This document shows positions 34,920-42,634 of a stretch of DNA of 64,000 nt, one piece after another. The position numbers were made by a program, and so were the translations under genes. The stretch lies in the NCBI RefSeq assembly GCF_017814975.1, contig NZ_JAGIQA010000021.1:62001-126000 (forward strand). Direction: 5' to 3'. The notes under the pieces were generated by a model that had not been told where the DNA came from, did not search any database, and saw only the letters and a program-made list of their open reading frames with translations. Origin of the DNA: Cupriavidus consociatus (GTDB taxonomy: Bacteria > Pseudomonadota > Gammaproteobacteria > Burkholderiales > Burkholderiaceae). Numbering within the stretch: position 1 is the stretch's first letter; every line of letters starts with the position of its first letter.

Positions 34920-35687
34920 ATGCCGTCGCCGATCACTATTGCGCTGCTGCTGGGCAGGTCGCCCCAGTTGCAGGACATTCCAGACCTGCTGGTGCGCTCG
35001 GGTTTTCGCTGCAGCGTCTTCGACGCCGGCCGCGACCTGATCCACAGCGCCCTGCAGCAAACCTACGACATGCTGCTGCTTCCCGACGAAGTTGCCGACA
35101 TCCCGGTCATCGACGTGATCCGCGCGGTGCGCAGCGCACGCTCGCGCGATGTGCCGATCATGATGCTGGGCGGCGACAGCTGCGAAGACCGCCTGGTCGA
35201 TGCGCTGGATGCCGGTGCTGATGACTACATGTGCCGTCCGCTCAGCCACCGCGTGCTGCTGGCGCGCATCGCGGCGCTGCGCCGTCGCGTGACCGGCGAG
35301 CGTCTGCGCCAGGGGTTGGTGGTGCGTGCCGGCCCGTACCAGCTCAACAGTGTCGGCCGCTTCGCCACGCTGCGCGACGAGCGCATCGAACTGACGCCGA
35401 AGGAATTCGACCTGGCCATGCTTCTGTTTTCGAATGTCGGCCGGATGCTGCCCAACCGCCGCATCGAGCAGACGGTATGGCGCCATGAATTGCCGCCGCT
35501 GTCGCGGGCGCTGGCGGGCCTGATGTCGCGCCTGCGCAAGACGCTGCGGCTTGGCATCGAGAACGGCATCATCGTCACCGTCGTCTACGCGCATGGCTAT
35601 CGGCTCGATGTGCTGGAGGAAAGCAGCCTGCCGCGGCTGCCGGCAGCCGGCCGCGAGCCGGCCGAGCGCAAGCCTTCCGGTTGCTAA
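34920..35687 (+). CDS. OmpR-type regulator with degenerate receiver
   Basis: A 255-residue protein. The C-terminal winged helix is a normal Trans_reg_C domain (ELTPKEFDLAMLLF through YAHGYRLDV). The N-terminal receiver keeps the fold but has lost its chemistry: the acidic pair is missing, the phospho-acceptor position is Pro55 (LLLPDE), the conserved Thr is Gly, and the Lys is Arg (CRPLSH). It should therefore act without phosphorylation, like other atypical response regulators. No kinase gene is beside it. Its stop overlaps the end of the convergent EAL/GGDEF remnant by 4 bases. Confidence 0.85.
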   Translation: MPSPITIALLLGRSPQLQDIPDLLVRSGFRCSVFDAGRDLIHSALQQTYDMLLLPDEVADIPVIDVIRAVRSARSRDVPIMMLGGDSCEDRLVDALDAGADDYMCRPLSHRVLLARIAALRRRVTGERLRQGLVVRAGPYQLNSVGRFATLRDERIELTPKEFDLAMLLFSNVGRMLPNRRIEQTVWRHELPPLSRALAGLMSRLRKTLRLGIENGIIVTVVYAHGYRLDVLEESSLPRLPAAGREPAERKPSGC

Positions 35688-37019
35688 GCCTGCAGCGCTG
35701 CCTCCAGCGACAGGAACTCGAGCACCGCCATGCCCGTGGCTGAACGCTTGGCCTCGCGCTTGGCGACTGCCGCGGCGCCGCCGATATGCTGGCTGCCCAG
35801 AATCGCGGCGGCGCCCTTGAGCATTTCGTCGCCCTTCCAGTAGCCGTACTTGTCGTTGAACGGCTTGAAGTGGTTCAGGTCGACATAGCACGCACGGAAC
35901 TCGCTGGCGGCGTCGATCAGGCGCTCGATATGCTGGTTGAGCGGGATATTGCCCGGCAGGAACGTCAGCGGATTGGCATAGCGTGCCGCCTCCATACGCA
36001 CTTCGGTGATCGCGCGGATCAGGTCGGCGCCCGTGCCCAGCCCGATATAGCGGCCTTGCTCGGTGATCAGGAAGCCATGGGCCAGCGAGCGCGTGTTCTC
36101 TCCAGACAGAATCTGCGCCATTTCCTCGAGTGTCGCGTGGCGCTCGAAGCAGGCCGGCTCGCGGTTGGCCATGGCAATACAGGCCTTCTTGCCATACAGC
36201 TCACGGTGGAACGGTGCGGCGTAGCGGTCGATGAAACCCTGGCGGCCGATGATGGCAAGCGGCCGTCCATCGTCATGGACCACCGCCACGGCATGCAGCT
36301 CGGGCTGGTCCTGGAACATGCGCAGCACCGCGTCGTTGCTGGCGGCCGGCGATACCGTGGGTGCGGGGCGCAACAGCCTCCCGGCGGTCATGCCGGACCA
36401 GCCCGAGCGCACCACCTGTGGAAACACGGCGATATGCCGGGACGCCAGCGTGCGCCGCACCTGCGGGGCCACCTGCGTATCCGGGCGTGCCGACGGCCGG
36501 CCGATGTAGTAGCCCTGCGCACCGGTCATACTGCATGCCCAGCTCGCGCAGCAGCGACATGGCCGTGCCGAAGCTCGCGGCATCGCCGATCGGGGTCTGC
36601 TCGGTGACCTCGACCACCAGCCGCGACGGTGCGATACCGGCTCGCAGCAATGCCGCCGACAAGCGCTCTCGATCGGCCAGCAGATATCGCAGCGTCATCG
36701 GACTGAAATTCAGGAACAGCTTGCCCGGCAGTTCCAGACCGCGCCAGGCGGCCAGCGCGGTGCGCGCCGCTTCGATTTCCAGCGCGATCGTGTTCTCGAC
36801 GCCCTGTGCAAGGCGGAACAAGGCTTCAGGCAATGCATAAGGCGAGCCCGCCGGGCCGCGGACCTGTGCTTCGTAGCCGAGCAGCTCGGCATTGCCAGCC
36901 TGCACGATCGGCTGGAACACCGAATACAGTGGCGGGATCTGCGCGCGTGGAACCGCCGGCCCGGCAGGGATGCCTGGGATTAGGTGGAACGGTGGCAGTG
37001 CGGCGTCGTGACCAGGCAT
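35684..37019 (-). pseudogene. Broken EAL–CBS–GGDEF c-di-GMP protein
   Basis: The N-terminal part begins as an EAL-type domain (YSVFQPIVQAGNAELLGYEA) and continues to VEVTEQTPIGDAASFG and LLRELGMQY. There the frame breaks near 36530, and the next frame resumes at the end of an EAL domain (GAQGYYIGRPSARP). The central part with the DDxG metal and catalytic residues is gone. A CBS-pair region follows, then a GGDEF start (CYVDLNHFKPFNDKYGYWKGDE). That domain also lacks its GG(D/E)EF core: about 15 residues later the sequence is already at the C-terminal KREAK region. So there are two internal deletions and one frameshift. Neither enzyme domain can be active. Confidence 0.75.
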
Positions 37020-37274
37020 GATGGATCCGGGAGGGAAGGCAGATAGCAGGGCACAAGACCCCGAGGCGCGCCACATTGCATGACATGGATATGACAACAC
37101 GATGACAGTCCCATGCCTGTCATGTCACGCCGGCGTCACGTTTATCGGTCACCATGCGTGCGCCGCCCGCGACCCTCCCGCACGAGGAAGGCGCGACGGC
37201 AAACCGGGTCAAGCCCGGGCTGCGCTGCCGCCCGCTGCGGTTGGCTGGACGCGCGCCCGTCTGGAGTCATCTCC

Positions 37275-38894
37275 GTGTTGCACGTCATCAAGTCAAGCCT
37301 GCCGGGCCGCCGCCCGGCTTTTGCCGCGCTGGGCCGAGCCGCCTCGCGCCTGAACCGCCTGCCGCTGGTCGCACGCCTGTGCGCCGCCTTTGCCCTGGTC
37401 TACCTGTTCGGGGCCGCGGTCGGGTTGACCGGTATCGCCAACCTCGTGTCGATCAAGGCGCGCACCGATACCCTCTACCAGCAGGATATGCATGGCGCCA
37501 TGTCGGCCGAGCGCGCGCACTCGGCGCTGGCCGCACTCGGCCGCGCCCAACTGGCGCTGACGATGGCCACCAGCGGTGCCGAGCGCGACACCGCCGGCGC
37601 CGAGATCGAACAGGCGCTGGCGCGGCTCGACGCGGCGCTGGCCGGCGTGCGCCAGGCCAATGCCACGCTGGCCGGGCCGCTGCTCGACGCGCGCCAACGC
37701 GCCGCCGAGCTGGTGCAAGGCTATGTCGAGCTGCTGCGCAAGCAGCCGCTCGATCCGCTGCAGTTCGACAGCGCGGTCTCGGTCGAGGGCCACTTTGTCA
37801 CCGAGCAACTGCAGGCCCTGAGCCAGCGTATCGAGGCGGTGCGCGTGCAGCAGGAGCGGCAGGCCGCCGCGACCGTGGCCAGCGTTGCCAGCAGCCAGCT
37901 GCGCGCGCAGGCGTGGATGGTGGCCCTGCTCGGCGCCAGCCTGCTGGCCGCGGCAGGGTTGGCGTGGATCGCCGCGCGCAGCCTGCGGGCGGAGTTGGGG
38001 GGCGAGCCGCGTGACGCCGCCGAAATTGCGCGGCGCATCGCCGCCGGCGACCTGACCGCCACGATCGCGCTGCATCCCTCGGATCGCAGCAGCATGCTGC
38101 ACCACGTGGCGGGCATGCGCGACCAGCTCGCCGGCGTGCTGGCACGCATTCATGGCTCCGCGCAGGAGATCGCCGCGGCCAGCCAGCAGATCTCCGCCGA
38201 CAATCACGCCTTGTCGGCCCGGACACAGCTGCAGGCCAGCGCCCTCGATGCCGCGGGCGCCAGCATGGAGGCGCTGGCGGGGCGGGTTGCCGACGCACAC
38301 GCGCAGGCAACCGAATCGCGCCTGCTGGCCGACCAGGCACGCACCGCCACCGATGCCGGCGCGGACGTCGTGCGGCAGATGCGCGGCGCCATGGACGCGC
38401 TGCACGGCCACTCGCGCCACATCGCGGAAATCGTCAGCGTGATCGAGAGCATCGCGTTCCAGACCAATATCCTGGCGCTCAACGCCGCCGTCGAGGCCGC
38501 CCGGGCGGGCGCGGCCGGGCGCGGCTTCGCCGTGGTCGCGCAGGAAGTGCGCGCGCTGGCCCAGCGCAGCGCCGATGCCGCGCGCGAGATCGGCGGCATC
38601 ATCGGCACGGCCACGCATGAAATCGGCCTGGGCGCGCGCCTGAGCGGTGACGTGGTGGCAGCCATGGAGCGTATCGCCACCGCCGTGCAGCACAGCCATG
38701 CGCTGGCCGGTACCCTGTGCACGCTGGCCGATCAGCAGGCCGCCAGTGTGCAGGCGGCTGCCGGATCCGTCACGCAGTTGCGCCAGACCGCCCAGCAGAA
38801 TGCCGCGCTGGTGGATGAACTGGGTGGACAGGCCGGGCGCCTCGACCACCAGGCCGTGGTTCTGGCCGAGGATGTGGCGCGTTTCCGCTTCTGA
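37275..38894 (+). CDS. Methyl-accepting chemotaxis protein
   Basis: A 539-residue transducer. It has a first membrane helix (about 34-54), a periplasmic four-helix-bundle-type sensor of about 150 residues, and a second helix near 215-235. A HAMP domain follows, then a signalling domain with the conserved hairpin tip SIAFQTNILALNAAVEAARAG near residue 400 and GFAVVAQEVR. The start is a GTG at 37275 with GGAG at good distance; the open frame further upstream is basic and unlikely. No CheR-binding pentapeptide is seen at the end. It is divergent from the broken EAL-GGDEF gene. Confidence 0.9.
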   Translation: MLHVIKSSLPGRRPAFAALGRAASRLNRLPLVARLCAAFALVYLFGAAVGLTGIANLVSIKARTDTLYQQDMHGAMSAERAHSALAALGRAQLALTMATSGAERDTAGAEIEQALARLDAALAGVRQANATLAGPLLDARQRAAELVQGYVELLRKQPLDPLQFDSAVSVEGHFVTEQLQALSQRIEAVRVQQERQAAATVASVASSQLRAQAWMVALLGASLLAAAGLAWIAARSLRAELGGEPRDAAEIARRIAAGDLTATIALHPSDRSSMLHHVAGMRDQLAGVLARIHGSAQEIAAASQQISADNHALSARTQLQASALDAAGASMEALAGRVADAHAQATESRLLADQARTATDAGADVVRQMRGAMDALHGHSRHIAEIVSVIESIAFQTNILALNAAVEAARAGAAGRGFAVVAQEVRALAQRSADAAREIGGIIGTATHEIGLGARLSGDVVAAMERIATAVQHSHALAGTLCTLADQQAASVQAAAGSVTQLRQTAQQNAALVDELGGQAGRLDHQAVVLAEDVARFRF

Positions 38895-38958
38895 GGGGGC
38901 AAGCCTTATCGCTCCCGGTCTCGCCAGTGCGTCGGTCAGATGTGTCTGCGCGAAACAT

Positions 38959-39040
38959 TTGACATGGCGACGTAACCGGCATTTACGTCTTCCTCGACAA
39001 AGTTACAGATCTGTTTCAACTGAAGCAGTGCCGGTTACGT
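38959..39040. promoter_or_regulatory. 12-bp-arm inverted repeat around a promoter-like segment
   Basis: ACGTAACCGGCA at 38970-38981 and TGCCGGTTACGT at 39029-39040 are perfect inverted repeats enclosing 47 bases. A TTGACA (38959-38964) precedes the left arm, and the palindrome ACAGATCTGT (39005-39014) lies inside. It sits between the chemotaxis gene and the HAD-like gene. Confidence 0.55.
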
Positions 39041-39105
39041 GCAGGCTGCTGGCTGCCTAGTAATCTTGCCTCACACCAACTGCACTGGCATCCGCCCAGG
39101 AAATC

Positions 39106-39702
39106 ATGGCTGAACGACTGATCATGCTGGACGTACCGGGCGTCCTGTACTCCGACCGCTCCCGCGCCCGCCTCGGCGGCATTCCGGATTCAGGCACGCT
39201 GCGCGATGTCAGGTTCTTCGACCCGATCGCGCTCGGCTTCGTCCGCCGGCTGTTTGGTGTTGCCGGTGCGCGCGTGGTGGTGTCCGATGCCTGGCGTCGC
39301 GGCACGCCGGCCGCGATCCTGCAGCAGCTGGACCTGCAGATCGAAGCCATGACCCCGGCCGCCACGGGCGGCCACGGCGCAGAGATCGCCGCTTATTTTG
39401 CGCAGGCCGCGGCGCCCGTCCATTACGTGATCCTGTCATGCGCCAAGCCGGAATCCATGCCGGAAGCCATGCGCGATCACCTGGTCAGCGTCGATCCGGC
39501 GCTCGGGCTGACGCTGGAAAACTTCCAGCAGGCGCTCGGCATCCTTGGCGTGGCCTGCCCCTCCACGGTGATGCCCGCGCCCAAGCTCGATGCCGGGCTG
39601 AAGGCCAAGCTGGAACAACTGCAGCAGCTGGCGCGCGAGAACCCGGCGCGCTTCGCCACGGAGCAGGCTGCGCAAGTCATGCGCGAGTACGTCCACGCCT
39701 GA
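39106..39702 (+). CDS. HAD-like protein (HAD_SAK-type fold)
   Basis: A 198-residue cytoplasmic protein. The N-terminus LIMLDVPGVLYSDR resembles HAD motif I (hhhDxDGhL), and the block VVVSDAWRRG resembles the hhhT/S motif of HAD domains found in Swiss-army-knife RNA-repair proteins. The second Asp of motif I is replaced by Pro11, so ordinary phosphatase chemistry is doubtful. The C-terminal 60 residues are helical. There is a likely terminator hairpin just after the stop. Function unknown. Confidence 0.6.
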   Translation: MAERLIMLDVPGVLYSDRSRARLGGIPDSGTLRDVRFFDPIALGFVRRLFGVAGARVVVSDAWRRGTPAAILQQLDLQIEAMTPAATGGHGAEIAAYFAQAAAPVHYVILSCAKPESMPEAMRDHLVSVDPALGLTLENFQQALGILGVACPSTVMPAPKLDAGLKAKLEQLQQLARENPARFATEQAAQVMREYVHA

Positions 39703-39731
39703 TCCGCAGCCACTGTGCGGCAAGCCAAGCG

Positions 39732-39749
39732 GGGCGCCTTCGGGCGCCC
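39732..39749 (+). terminator. GC hairpin after the HAD-like gene
   Basis: GGGCGCC-TTCG-GGCGCCC at 39732-39749 lies 30 bases past the stop and is followed by TGTTGCATTT. The T run is poor, so moderate strength is likely. Confidence 0.55.
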
Positions 39750-39840
39750 TGTTGCATTTCCCGTAACGCGCGATCCCGTATCATGCTCGCTGCCGCCGGC
39801 TTTCTGCCGGCACCACCGCCAGGACATCCAGGATACAGCC

Positions 39841-40209
39841 ATGCCCCACCTCGTCATCGAACTCACGGAAAACACCCGCCTGAACTGCTCGCAGGAAGAG
39901 TTGCTCGATGAAGCCAATGCCGCGCTGCTGGCGTCGGGGCAGTTCCAGGAGGCCGATATCAAGTCGCGCTGCATCACGCTGTCGACCTACCGCCAGGGCG
40001 TCGATGCCGCGGATCGCGCCTTCGTCCATGCGCGCCTGTCGATCCTCGATGGCCGCGACACCGCCGTCCGCCAGGCGCTGGGCCAGGCCGTCTGCGACGT
40101 GATCGCCGATGCCGTGCGCACGGGTGCGGACGGTGGCCAGTCGGTGCAGGTCTCGGTGGAAGTGTGCGAGATGCAGCGCGCCACCTTCGCCAAGCAGGTC
40201 ATTGGTTGA
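39841..40209 (+). CDS. 5-carboxymethyl-2-hydroxymuconate isomerase-like tautomerase
   Basis: A 122-residue protein of the CHMI branch of the tautomerase superfamily. Pro2 directly after the initiator Met is the family catalytic base (MPHLVIELTEN). Arg residues in SRCITLSTYRQG and the block FVHARLSILDGRD match CHMI of homoprotocatechuate degradation. No other hpa genes are nearby, so the physiological reaction is uncertain. The ATG at 39841 fixes the Pro at the N-terminus, which decides the start. Confidence 0.85.
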   Translation: MPHLVIELTENTRLNCSQEELLDEANAALLASGQFQEADIKSRCITLSTYRQGVDAADRAFVHARLSILDGRDTAVRQALGQAVCDVIADAVRTGADGGQSVQVSVEVCEMQRATFAKQVIG

Positions 40210-40240
40210 GCCACGGGTACGCGCCAATAATTGCCGGCAA

Positions 40241-40331
40241 ATAAAAAACCCGCGACCCTCTCAGGCCGCGGGCACCAGCTTCGGGGAAGACGCCGAAGCC
40301 TGTCACGGGGAGCGCCCCCGCACCCATGACG
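40241..40331 (-). ncRNA. Candidate minus-strand small RNA, about 90 nt
   Basis: On the minus strand a -10-like TAGAAT (40343-40338) is followed by three hairpins. Hairpin 1 (CGGGG/CCCCG at 40306-40320 plus GTCA/TGAC flanks); hairpin 2 (perfect 7 bp, 40278-40284 with 40293-40299); hairpin 3 (CCCGCG/CGCGGG, 40249-40254 with 40267-40272), followed by six T, a perfect intrinsic terminator. No ORF lies between promoter and terminator. It is in the gap between the tautomerase gene and the H1-like gene. The -35 element is not clear. I do not recognise the RNA family. Confidence 0.55.
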
Positions 40332-40400
40332 TCTGCGATTCTAGAGGGACGCCTGCGCCGGCGGATTGACCTGGATTAAATGCTCCGCATCGTCCCAGCC

Positions 40401-40436
40401 ATGAAAAAAAGGAGCCGCGAGCAGCTCCTTTTTCAT
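40401..40436. terminator. Bidirectional intrinsic terminator of the H1/HU-like gene
   Basis: ATGAAAAAAAGGAGC pairs with GCTCCTTTTTCAT across an 8-base loop. Read on the minus strand it gives a GC stem followed by seven T, 20 bases past the stop at 40458. It also has a T run on the plus strand. Confidence 0.9.
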
Positions 40437-40457
40437 CGGGACAGGCTGTGGCGCAAA

Positions 40458-40916
40458 TCAGGCCGCGGCGTCCTTCAGCTTCTTCAGCGGGCGCACCTTC
40501 ACCTTGACGCTGGCCGGCTTGGCCGGGAACCAACGCTCTTCACCGGTGAACGGGTCCTTGCCGAAGCGCTTCTTCTTGGCCGGGACTTGCTGTGCCGTCA
40601 CCTTCAGCAGGCCCGGCAGCGTGAATTCACCAGCGCCCTTCTTGTTCAGCGCGCTGACGATGGTGTTTTCCAGATGGGCCAGAACCGTCTTCACGGTCTT
40701 GGCTTCCAGTTCCGTCTGGGCTACCAGGTGAGCGACCAGGCTCGACTTGTTGAAGGTGTCCTTCAGCGGGCGCGCAACGGGCGCAGCGGCGGTAGCCGCC
40801 TTCTTGGCCGGCGCGGCCTTCTTGGCGGCAGCCTTCACGGGTGCCTTGGTTGCCGCAGCCTTCTTGGCAGCGGGCTTGGTTGCAGTCTTCGCGGTCGGTT
40901 TCGCTTTGGTCGCCAT
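40458..40916 (-). CDS. HU-family protein with histone-H1-like Lys/Ala tail
   Basis: A 152-residue nucleoid protein. Residues 1-50 are an Ala/Lys/Pro-rich tail (repeats of AAKKA, like histone H1 and AlgP). Residues 55-145 form an HU/IHF-type fold (NKSSLVAHLVAQTELEAKTV, then GEFTLPGLLKVTAQQVPAKKKR and GEERWFPAKPASVKVKVRPLKK). Such two-part proteins are typical of Burkholderiales. It binds and compacts DNA or tunes transcription. The ATG at 40916 begins the tail. A strong terminator follows. An ordinary HU gene is also in this window at 51312. Confidence 0.92.
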   Translation of the reverse strand: MATKAKPTAKTATKPAAKKAAATKAPVKAAAKKAAPAKKAATAAAPVARPLKDTFNKSSLVAHLVAQTELEAKTVKTVLAHLENTIVSALNKKGAGEFTLPGLLKVTAQQVPAKKKRFGKDPFTGEERWFPAKPASVKVKVRPLKKLKDAAA

Positions 40917-41186
40917 ATCGATATACGTAAGTTGAACGATGGATGCCGGTTCATCGTTTTGCACGCTCAGCAGCGCTGCGCAAAACGCCTTGTCGGCGCC
41001 CACTGAATCATAGCGGAAACAGCCGTAAGTCAAGGGGTTTTCGTGCATGCGAAGCGCAAAACCCCGTGAAAACCCCGGGTTTTGTCGCACCTTTGCCTCA
41101 GCGAAAACGCGAAGAGGGCCTACGTCCCCCCGTTTTGGCACTTGCGTACGCTGCGCGACGCGAACATGGAGACCGCATTCCATGTT

Positions 41187-41426
41187 TCAGCCACGCACCG
41201 AAATCGGAAGCAGCGGGCCTGCAAACAGCGCGCCGAGTGCAAGCAGCGGCAGCGATGCATCAGCCTGCGCCCATGCGCGCGACAGTGCCGGCAGGCTGGC
41301 CTGCATGCCGAACACGCTCGCCACGCATAGCAGCGAAACCGGGGCAACGGCGAAAAACGCCAGCGTGCGCAGAGGCCTGCCGCCAACGGTCGGCGAATTG
41401 CTGGCGAAGGTCTTGGATCGGGACAT
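41187..41426 (-). CDS. Small membrane protein, 79 aa
   Basis: A short protein with two hydrophobic stretches (about residues 20-42 and 56-75) separated by a small polar loop. The N-terminus is Ser/Arg-rich. The ATG at 41426 has GGAAG six bases ahead. No family is recognised. It is divergent from the PepSY/response-regulator/kinase cluster, so it may be controlled by or accessory to it, though nothing in its own sequence shows this. Confidence 0.6.
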   Translation of the reverse strand: MSRSKTFASNSPTVGGRPLRTLAFFAVAPVSLLCVASVFGMQASLPALSRAWAQADASLPLLALGALFAGPLLPISVRG

Positions 41427-41533
41427 GTCCGCTTCCGGGGATGAGATGCGGGCATTGTCGGCGGCGCTGGCTGAACCCCGCCTGAGTGTTTCGTTCAGCC
41501 CGCGTTCAGGCTTTTTGATGCAAACTTCGGGCC

Positions 41534-41896
41534 ATGAAGCGTTCTCCCGCGCCGCCAGGGCGCCCTGCCCGCCTGCTGTCCGTGGCCGCACTGGCAGCGC
41601 TGCTGGGGCTCGCGGCCGTGCCTGCCGCGCATGCCGACAAGGATGCCGACCGCGCCCGCGCCGCAGTGCAGTCGGGCGAAATCCTGCCGTTGTCGCGCAT
41701 CCTCGAGACCGTCTCGCGCCAGTATGCCGGGGACGTGATCGGCGTCGAACTCGACCGCGACGACGGCATCTGGCAATACGAAGTCAAGCTGCTGCTACCC
41801 GGCGGCTCGGTGGCCAAGCTGGAATACGATGCCCGCACCGCCGCGCTGATCAAGGCCAAAGGCCGCGGCCTGGAAGAGGCGCGCAAGAAGCCGTGA
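41534..41896 (+). CDS. PepSY-domain periplasmic protein
   Basis: A 120-residue protein with a signal peptide ending near residue 33 (PAAHA). It has a single PepSY-like domain: EILPLSRILETVSRQYAGDVIGVELDRDDGIWQYEVKLL in outline, residues 49-85. It lies 39 bases ahead of a response regulator and kinase pair and is probably their co-transcribed modulator; this trio is common for envelope-sensing systems in betaproteobacteria. The target could be a protease or the kinase sensor domain (inference). Confidence 0.88.
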   Translation: MKRSPAPPGRPARLLSVAALAALLGLAAVPAAHADKDADRARAAVQSGEILPLSRILETVSRQYAGDVIGVELDRDDGIWQYEVKLLLPGGSVAKLEYDARTAALIKAKGRGLEEARKKP

Positions 41897-41935
41897 GCGC
41901 GCGCCGCCCGCCAATCTGCCCACCGGAAGACACTG

Positions 41936-42634
41936 ATGCGCATCCTGCTGGTTGAAGACGAAGCTGCCCTGGCCGCGCAGGTCCGGGCCAGCCTGTCCGA
42001 TGCGGGCTACGCGGTCGACGTCGCCGCCGACGGCATCGATGCCTGCCACCTGGGCGAGCACGAACCGTACGACGCCGTGATCCTCGACCTTGGCTTGCCC
42101 CGGCTCGACGGCCTGTCCGTGCTAAGACGCTGGCGCGCGGGGCAGGTCAATGTGCCGGTACTGATCCTGACCGCACGCGACAGCTGGACCGAGAAGGTCG
42201 AAGGCATCGACGCTGGCGCCGACGACTACCTGGCCAAGCCGTTCCGCATGGAAGAACTGCTGGCGCGCATGCGAGCGCTGATCCGGCGCGCGCACGGCAT
42301 GGCCGTGCCGGAGCTGCAATGCGGTCCGGTGCGGATGAACCCGCGCGCTGGCACCGTCACCGTCGACGGCGCGACGGTGGTGCTGACCTCGCATGAGTTC
42401 CGCGTGCTGGACTACCTGATGCACCACCCGGGCGCGATCGTCAGCAAGACCGCGTTGACCGAACACATCTACGCCCAGGATTTCGACCGCGACAGCAATA
42501 CCATCGAGGTCTTCGTCGGCCGGCTGCGCCGCAAGCTGGGCGTGGACGTGATCGAGACGGTGCGCGGCCAGGGTTACCGGCTGCGGCCGCCGCCGGACCG
42601 CGGCAGCGCGGGCGCGGCTTCGGCCCGGGCATAG
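41936..42634 (+). CDS. OmpR/PhoP-type response regulator
   Basis: A 232-residue regulator with an intact receiver: acidic Glu7-Asp8, phospho-acceptor Asp51 (VILDLGLP), the Thr of LILTARD, and Lys of LAKPFR. A winged-helix DNA-binding domain follows (TSHEFRVLDYLMHHPG through RGQGYRL). It is similar to QseB/PhoP in length and layout. Its stop is directly followed by the kinase start, so the two are coupled. It is the cognate partner of the kinase at 42635 and probably responds to envelope or cation conditions. Confidence 0.92.
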   Translation: MRILLVEDEAALAAQVRASLSDAGYAVDVAADGIDACHLGEHEPYDAVILDLGLPRLDGLSVLRRWRAGQVNVPVLILTARDSWTEKVEGIDAGADDYLAKPFRMEELLARMRALIRRAHGMAVPELQCGPVRMNPRAGTVTVDGATVVLTSHEFRVLDYLMHHPGAIVSKTALTEHIYAQDFDRDSNTIEVFVGRLRRKLGVDVIETVRGQGYRLRPPPDRGSAGAASARA

